Assembly (NCBI GenBank): GCA_027673765.1 | Contig: JAQDWB010000025.1 | Coordinates: forward strand, 1 to 28,731 | Direction: 5' to 3' | Source: Coriobacteriaceae bacterium AM113-163 | Lineage (GTDB): Bacteria; Actinomycetota; Coriobacteriia; Coriobacteriales; Coriobacteriaceae | Length of the DNA stretch: 28,731 nucleotides | In this document: in pieces, positions 25,049 through 28,731 of the stretch | Numbering within the stretch: the first letter of the stretch is position 1 | Layout of the letters: every line of letters starts with the position of its first letter | Program-made: the position numbers and the translations under genes | The notes under the pieces: model-generated | Told to the model about the DNA's origin: nothing | The model's database searches: none | The model's input: only the letters and a program-made list of their open reading frames with translations

Positions 25049-25230
25049 GGTTAATGAGGGTCAAGAGAAAGGTTACAGGTGAAATCCAAACCTCGACCAT
25101 ACAGTCGATGACCCCATGCAGGTGCTTTTTGCGCATGCACGGGGTGTAAGCGTCGAGCGGCGTGCCGCCCGCGCATGCGTATACATATCCAGAAGCCCCC
25201 GGACGCCGCACGCGCGGCCGCGTCCGGAGG
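25049..25230 (+). ncRNA. Structured 5' leader, candidate cis-regulatory RNA
   Basis: The predicted leader of the magnesium operon can form two competing folds. Fold A closes a three-way junction: ATGAGGGTCA (25054-25063) pairs with TGACCCCAT (25109-25117) around a helix AGGTT/AACCT (25070-25074 with 25089-25093) and a helix CGAC/GTCG (25094-25097 with 25104-25107). Fold B uses the same CCCCAT bases in a 14 bp hairpin with two mismatches (25112-25125 with 25131-25144, loop TTTTT). A downstream 8 bp stem CCGGACGC/GCGTCCGG (25199-25206 with 25220-25227) covers the first bases of the GGAGG site at 25226-25230. No M-box or yybP-ykoY consensus was recognised. Between 24956 and 25048 I see only the promoter. 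Pairings were found by eye without energy calculation. Confidence 0.5.
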
Positions 25231-25234
25231 AATA

Positions 25235-25267
25235 ATGATGGGGAGCACCATTGAATTATCTGAGTGA
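25235..25267 (+). CDS. Possible 10-codon upstream ORF overlapping the MgtE-like start
   Basis: ATG 25235 follows a strong GGAGG (25226-25230) at four bases and encodes MMGSTIELSE before TGA at 25265-25267. It overlaps the first codons of the MgtE-like gene in another frame, so ribosomes translating it would run over the TTG start at 25251. Its stop is also one base before an in-frame ATG (25269) of that gene, which could allow coupled reinitiation. It may be a regulatory leader peptide or an accident; there is no protein-level evidence. Confidence 0.35.
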   Translation: MMGSTIELSE

Positions 25268-27095
25268 GATGCTCAAATTGCCGGTCTTGGACGTCGACGG
25301 CGAAAAGCTCGGCGTGGTCAACGATTTTGGCATTGCTACCGGCGAAGTTTTTCCGCACGTGACGTCGCTCGCGTTCCGCGGCCCCGGCAAGACGCCGTTT
25401 ATGATCAGCTGGCGCAAATGGGTCGACCGTATCGACGAGACGGGCGTGTATCTCAACACGTCTGCCACCAATATTCGCTTCTCGTACCTGCAGCCGACCG
25501 AGCTCCTGCTGGCGCGCGACGTGCTCAATAAGCAGATCGTCGACACGCAGGGCATGAAGGTCGTGCGCGTCAACGACATCAAGTTTTCCATGTCGGGCGA
25601 AAACCAGCTGCGCCTGTTGGGTGCCGAGGTCGGTGCCCGCGGTCTGCTGCGCGCGATCAGCCCCGCACTCGAGCACGTCGTCGAGGGCTTTATGAAGCAC
25701 CTGGGCAAGCCGCTCAGCGAGGACATCATCGCTTGGTCCTACATGGACCTGCTCGACCGCTCGACTAAAAACATCCAACTCTCGGTGTCGCACAAGACGC
25801 TCGGCGAGCTGCACCCTGCCGACATCGCCGACATTATCGAGCAGCTCGACCCGCGCCTACGTGCGCAGGTGTTTGCGCAGCTCGATACCGCCCAGGCAGC
25901 CGAAGCTATCTCGGAGTTCGATGACGACGAGCTTATGACCGAGATGCTCGAGGGCCTGTCCGACACGGACGCATCGTCGATGCTGGCCATGATGGACCCG
26001 GACGACGCTGCCGACCTGATCGACGAGCTTGATTACGAGAAGGCCGAGAAGCTCCTGCGCCTGATGGGCGTCAAGGAGGAGAAGGCGATTCGTAACCTGC
26101 TGGGGTATGAGGACAACACCGCCGGCCGCATCATGACCTCGGAGTTTGTCTCCCTGCCCGCCACGGCAACGGTCGGTGACGCCATCGAGGCGATTCGCGA
26201 GCTCGACGAGGACTTCGAGAGCGTCTACTACGTCTATACCGAGGATCCGAGCGGCATGCTGACCGGTGTGCTTTCGCTGCGCACGCTGATCGTAGCCGAC
26301 CGCGACGCCACGCTGGGTCAGCTGGCCTATCGCGACCTGGTCTACGTGTCGCCCGACGAGGACCAGGAAGACGTGACGGACGAGATGACCAAGTACGACC
26401 TGGTCGCTATCCCCGTCTGCGACGAGAACCGTCATATCCTGGGTATCGTAACCTTCGACGACGCCATGGACGTTATCGCCGAGGAGCATCAGGAGGACCT
26501 GCAGATCGCCGGTGTCGGCTCGGGCGACAGCGCGTCGGACGACTCGACGAACGTGCTCAGCTGGTTCGTGCATCGCCAGTACTGGGTTGTTGTATGGGGC
26601 ATCGCGTCGTGCATCATGGCGACCGTGCTGGGAACGGCGCTCGGCTCCGCGCATCTGGTGGTGTTCCCCATGTGCGCCATGCCGCTCGTGCTGCTGGCGG
26701 CCTCGCGCATGGTGTCGTTCGTCAAGAACTACTTCCTGGAGTATGACGGTCACGACGACGAGCCCAAGCCGTATCTGGGGTTCTTCTTCCAGAGCACGGG
26801 CATGGGCCTGATTCTGTCGCTCGTGACCTACCTGTGCGCCCAGCTGGTGCGCACCGCTGCGTTCCTCGATGCGCCCATGTTTGAGGAGCAGCTCTTTACC
26901 GGGTGCTTTAATATCGCTGCCATCATTTGCCTGGTTGGCAACATGAGCGCCGTGATTTACCTGATGGTGCTGTTCTGGCGTGACGAGCATGACCTCAACA
27001 CGTCGGGCACCGCCATGAACGTCATTGCCGTCATGATTTCGTGTGTGGCGTATTGCATCGCCGCGGTGCTGCTCGCCATATCAGTCATGGGTTAG
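25251..27095 (+). CDS. MgtE-like sensor/membrane protein (PRC, MgtE_N, CBS pair, 5 helices)
   Basis: A 614-residue protein. A PRC-like barrel (about 4-75) starts 'YLSEMLKLPVLDVDGEKLGVVNDF', a second barrel-like stretch lies around 85-130, then MgtE_N helical repeats (about 185-275, 'LHPADIADIIEQLDP'), a CBS pair (about 290-415, 'IMTSEFVSLPATATVGDAI' to 'GIVTFDDAMDVIAEE') and five helices from about 443. MgtE is a Mg2+-gated Mg2+ channel whose N and CBS domains sense cytosolic Mg2+. Here the membrane part lacks the 'GGN.G.Q' motif, and the pore Asp of helix 5 aligns with V594. It may therefore sense Mg2+ for the transporter encoded 8 bases downstream rather than conduct it. TTG 25251 has GGGGAG five bases upstream, and the N-terminal 'YLSEML' fits PRC-MgtE relatives; ATG 25269 is an alternative. 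Confidence 0.88.
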   Translation: MNYLSEMLKLPVLDVDGEKLGVVNDFGIATGEVFPHVTSLAFRGPGKTPFMISWRKWVDRIDETGVYLNTSATNIRFSYLQPTELLLARDVLNKQIVDTQGMKVVRVNDIKFSMSGENQLRLLGAEVGARGLLRAISPALEHVVEGFMKHLGKPLSEDIIAWSYMDLLDRSTKNIQLSVSHKTLGELHPADIADIIEQLDPRLRAQVFAQLDTAQAAEAISEFDDDELMTEMLEGLSDTDASSMLAMMDPDDAADLIDELDYEKAEKLLRLMGVKEEKAIRNLLGYEDNTAGRIMTSEFVSLPATATVGDAIEAIRELDEDFESVYYVYTEDPSGMLTGVLSLRTLIVADRDATLGQLAYRDLVYVSPDEDQEDVTDEMTKYDLVAIPVCDENRHILGIVTFDDAMDVIAEEHQEDLQIAGVGSGDSASDDSTNVLSWFVHRQYWVVVWGIASCIMATVLGTALGSAHLVVFPMCAMPLVLLAASRMVSFVKNYFLEYDGHDDEPKPYLGFFFQSTGMGLILSLVTYLCAQLVRTAAFLDAPMFEEQLFTGCFNIAAIICLVGNMSAVIYLMVLFWRDEHDLNTSGTAMNVIAVMISCVAYCIAAVLLAISVMG

Positions 27096-27103
27096 GTGGT
27101 CGC

Positions 27104-28366
27104 GTGCAAAATACCAAGCAAAAGTCGGGCACCAAGCAAAAGTTGACCATCGCGGCCATCTTTGGCGCTATGGGTCCCGGTCTGCTGGCGGCGCTTTCGG
27201 GCAATGACGCCGGCGGCATTGCAACGTATTCCAGCGCGGGCGCCAGCTATGGCTACAAGATGCTGTGGATGCTTCCTGTCATGACTGTACTGCTCATCGT
27301 GACGCAGGAGACCGCGGCGCGCTGCGGCTGCGTCACGGGCAAGGGCCTGGCATCGCTCATTCGCGAGCGCTTTGGCGTGCGCAAGAGTGTACTTGCTATG
27401 GCGGCGCTGTTGATCGCCAACACGGCTGTGACCATTTCGGAGTTTGCGGGTATTGCGAGCGGCCTTGCCCTCTTTGGCGTGCCGGCGAGCATCTCGGTGC
27501 CGTTGGTGGCGCTGCTGGTGTGGATGCTTACCATGTCGGGGAGTTTCCAGCGCATCGAGAAGATTCTGCTGCTGGTGAGCTGCGTGTTCGTGACCTACAT
27601 CGTCGCCGCGTTTATGGCTGGCCCCAACTGGGGTGAGGTCGCGGTCGACCTGGTCGTGCCTAACATTCAAAATGACCCCAGCTACGTGTCGCTCGTGGTC
27701 GCAACGATCGGTACCACCATCGCGCCGTGGATGATTTTCTTGGCGCAGAACAACGTGGTCGATAAGAACGCGGGCGAGGACGACATCGTGCTGCAGCGTA
27801 TTGATACCGTGAGCGGCTCGCTTGCCGCCGATGTTATTGCCGGCTTTATTATCATCACGACCGGCACGGTGTTGTTCCCGGCGGGTATTCAGATTAGCGA
27901 TGCTGCCGATGCTGCCCGCGCGCTGGAGCCTATTGCGGGTCAGTGGTCTACGGTACTGTTTGCCTCGGGCCTGGTCGCGGCGAGTTTCTTGGCTGCCTGC
28001 GTGCTGCCGGGCGTTACGTCGAGCGCTATCTGCGAGGCATTTGGCTGGGAGCGCGGTGCCGACCGCAGCTGGGACGAGGCCCCGGTCTATCGCGGCATCA
28101 TTACGGCCATCATCGGTATCTCTGCCGTGCTGGTGCTTATGCCCGGTGTCGATCTGTTCCAGATTATGATGACCTCGCAGGTCATCAATGGCGTGCTACT
28201 GCCCGTGGTTCTGGTGTTCCAGGTGGTTATTGCCGCTGACCGTCACATTATGGGCGCCAACCGCAACGGCCGCGTGTGGAATGTGCTCACTTGGGCGACT
28301 ATCGGTGTGATTACGGTGTTGACGGTCGTCATGTTTGTTCTGCAGGCGATGGGTTACAGCGCTTAG
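27104..28366 (+). CDS. Nramp-related divalent metal transporter, Mg2+-type motifs
   Basis: A 420-residue protein of the SLC11/Nramp fold with about 11 helices. Helix 1 reads 'GPGLLAALSGNDAGGIAT', so the canonical DPGN is D35-A-G-G38: the Asp is kept and the Asn is lost. Helix 6 reads 'GTTIAPWMIF' in place of 'GATVMPHNLY', so the metal-binding Met is A207 and the His is W209. Loss of the thiol ligand with the Asp kept is what I recall for the Nramp-related magnesium transporters (NRMT) characterised from Eggerthella lenta; Mn2+/Fe2+ transport is less likely. GTG 27104 with AGGTGG four bases before it, 8 bases after the MgtE-like stop, is the best start. A strong terminator follows, so the operon ends here. 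Confidence 0.9.
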   Translation: MQNTKQKSGTKQKLTIAAIFGAMGPGLLAALSGNDAGGIATYSSAGASYGYKMLWMLPVMTVLLIVTQETAARCGCVTGKGLASLIRERFGVRKSVLAMAALLIANTAVTISEFAGIASGLALFGVPASISVPLVALLVWMLTMSGSFQRIEKILLLVSCVFVTYIVAAFMAGPNWGEVAVDLVVPNIQNDPSYVSLVVATIGTTIAPWMIFLAQNNVVDKNAGEDDIVLQRIDTVSGSLAADVIAGFIIITTGTVLFPAGIQISDAADAARALEPIAGQWSTVLFASGLVAASFLAACVLPGVTSSAICEAFGWERGADRSWDEAPVYRGIITAIIGISAVLVLMPGVDLFQIMMTSQVINGVLLPVVLVFQVVIAADRHIMGANRNGRVWNVLTWATIGVITVLTVVMFVLQAMGYSA

Positions 28367-28383
28367 CGCCTCTTTTGGACTCC

Positions 28384-28419
28384 AAACAGGCCGCAGCGAT
28401 GGACTGCGGCCTGTTTTTT
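28384..28419 (+). terminator. Rho-independent terminator of the magnesium operon
   Basis: A 13 bp stem (AAACAGGCCGCAG with CTGCGGCCTGTTT), 7-base loop and six T residues, 17 bases after the Nramp-related stop. It is the strongest terminator in the window. Confidence 0.95.
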
Positions 28420-28448
28420 GCCCGCCATAGGGCGTTAGTTATATGGCA

Positions 28449-28678
28449 GTGGACAAAAAATGCCAAATATGAGTACTGTTGCCTTGCCGATATCATTTAC
28501 GACCAAGAAAATAATGAACATAGTTAAGAATCTGTTTATTAAAAGTGGGTCTCCAAGTCCTAAGCCGGCCATTCTGGTCAACTGGAAGGGTCGCGCGCTA
28601 CCGCATGAGCGCCATTTTGGGTGGTTTTGCCTGCTACTAAAATGGTAACAGTACTCATATTTGCCACTTTTTGTCCAC
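28449..28678. repeat. 230 bp inverted-repeat element with 32-base arms
   Basis: 28449-28480 and 28647-28678 are complementary at 30 of 32 positions (GTGGACAAAAAATGCC.. with ..TTTTTGTCCAC). A nested pair CCATTTT/AAAATGG lies at 28612-28618 and 28639-28645. The interior is AT-richer than its surroundings and has no credible gene. No target-site duplication is apparent at the ends. It resembles a MITE or other non-autonomous element, or a long transcribed hairpin. Nothing else was seen between the terminator at 28419 and the dispersed repeat at 28694. Confidence 0.75.
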
Positions 28679-28693
28679 GACCTCTTGGAGTCG

Positions 28694-28721
28694 GGTGGCG
28701 CGCGCAGACGTGGTGTAAGAG
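28694..28721. repeat. Dispersed intergenic repeat, right copy
   Basis: The reverse complement begins CTCTTACACCACGTCTGCG and matches 13-40 at the window start apart from small changes. The copies are in opposite orientation about 28.7 kb apart. Confidence 0.5.
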
Positions 28722-28731
28722 CGTCCCGAGG

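Noticed and set aside
25071..25093. tRNA-like T-arm resemblance (GGTGAAATCC)
   Set aside because: There is no acceptor stem, D-arm or anticodon arm in register, and the loop lacks the TTC pattern.
25049..25230. Known M-box or yybP-ykoY riboswitch in the magnesium operon leader
   Set aside because: The conserved GAGGCTCC-type block of the M-box and the GGGGAGTA block of yybP-ykoY are not present; a known class is not claimed.
28460..28648. A 62-codon frame in the hairpin element at the right end
   Set aside because: It is contained in the inverted repeat, begins inside one arm, and lacks a ribosome-binding site and protein-like composition.

Overview
The window looks like chromosomal DNA from a high-GC, Gram-positive gut actinobacterium of the Coriobacteriia, most likely Collinsella or a close relative. 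This is inferred from several things: an LPXTG-anchored adhesin built of streptococcal-type isopeptide-linkage repeats, strong GC-rich codon bias, a DUF362-type double [4Fe-4S] protein, an Nramp-related transporter of the kind known from Eggerthella, and 'TTGGGGACAG' palindromic intergenic repeats. No rRNA, tRNA, CRISPR array or complete insertion sequence was seen.

Region by region. (1) 1-7445: a 2177-residue cell-wall adhesin (von Willebrand A domain, about 11 isopeptide-linkage repeats, LPTTG anchor), with copies of a ~90 bp direct repeat on both sides. It is followed by two adjacent long hairpin elements that share a core but have unrelated arms. (2) 7446-12741: a NarL-type two-component system on the minus strand, divergent from a three-gene ABC-2 exporter operon, probably one signal-responsive export or defence module. 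(3) 12742-16560: a LolD/MacB-type ATPase and an FtsX-type permease, bracketed by REP-like palindromes. (4) 16561-18950: a DUF362 iron-sulfur protein behind a promoter with a 19 bp spacer (MerR-like geometry), converging through a shared bidirectional terminator on a membrane-anchored alpha/beta hydrolase. (5) 19072-22162: a hemolysin-III/PAQR membrane protein, a CNNM/CorC-type membrane protein, and a protein matching only the N-terminal domain of cyanophycin synthetase. (6) 22242-24922: a YtxH protein, a PRC-barrel protein overlapping it by one base, and a polysaccharide-deacetylase-like protein that has lost its histidines. (7) 24923-28419: a probable magnesium operon with a ~200 nt structured leader, a short overlapping upstream ORF, an MgtE-like sensor/membrane protein, and an Nramp-related transporter with a magnesium-type metal site. 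(8) 28420-28731: a ~230 bp hairpin element and a dispersed repeat whose inverted copy lies at the window start.

The most interesting part is the magnesium region. The leader RNA can form two mutually exclusive structures. The first gene joins PRC, MgtE-N and CBS sensor domains to a five-helix membrane domain in which, by hand alignment, the hallmark MgtE pore residues are gone. The second gene has the altered Nramp motifs expected of an Mg2+-transporting branch. Together they suggest a sensor plus transporter pair under leader-RNA control rather than two independent channels. All homology statements come from reading motifs by eye; no searches or folding calculations were run.
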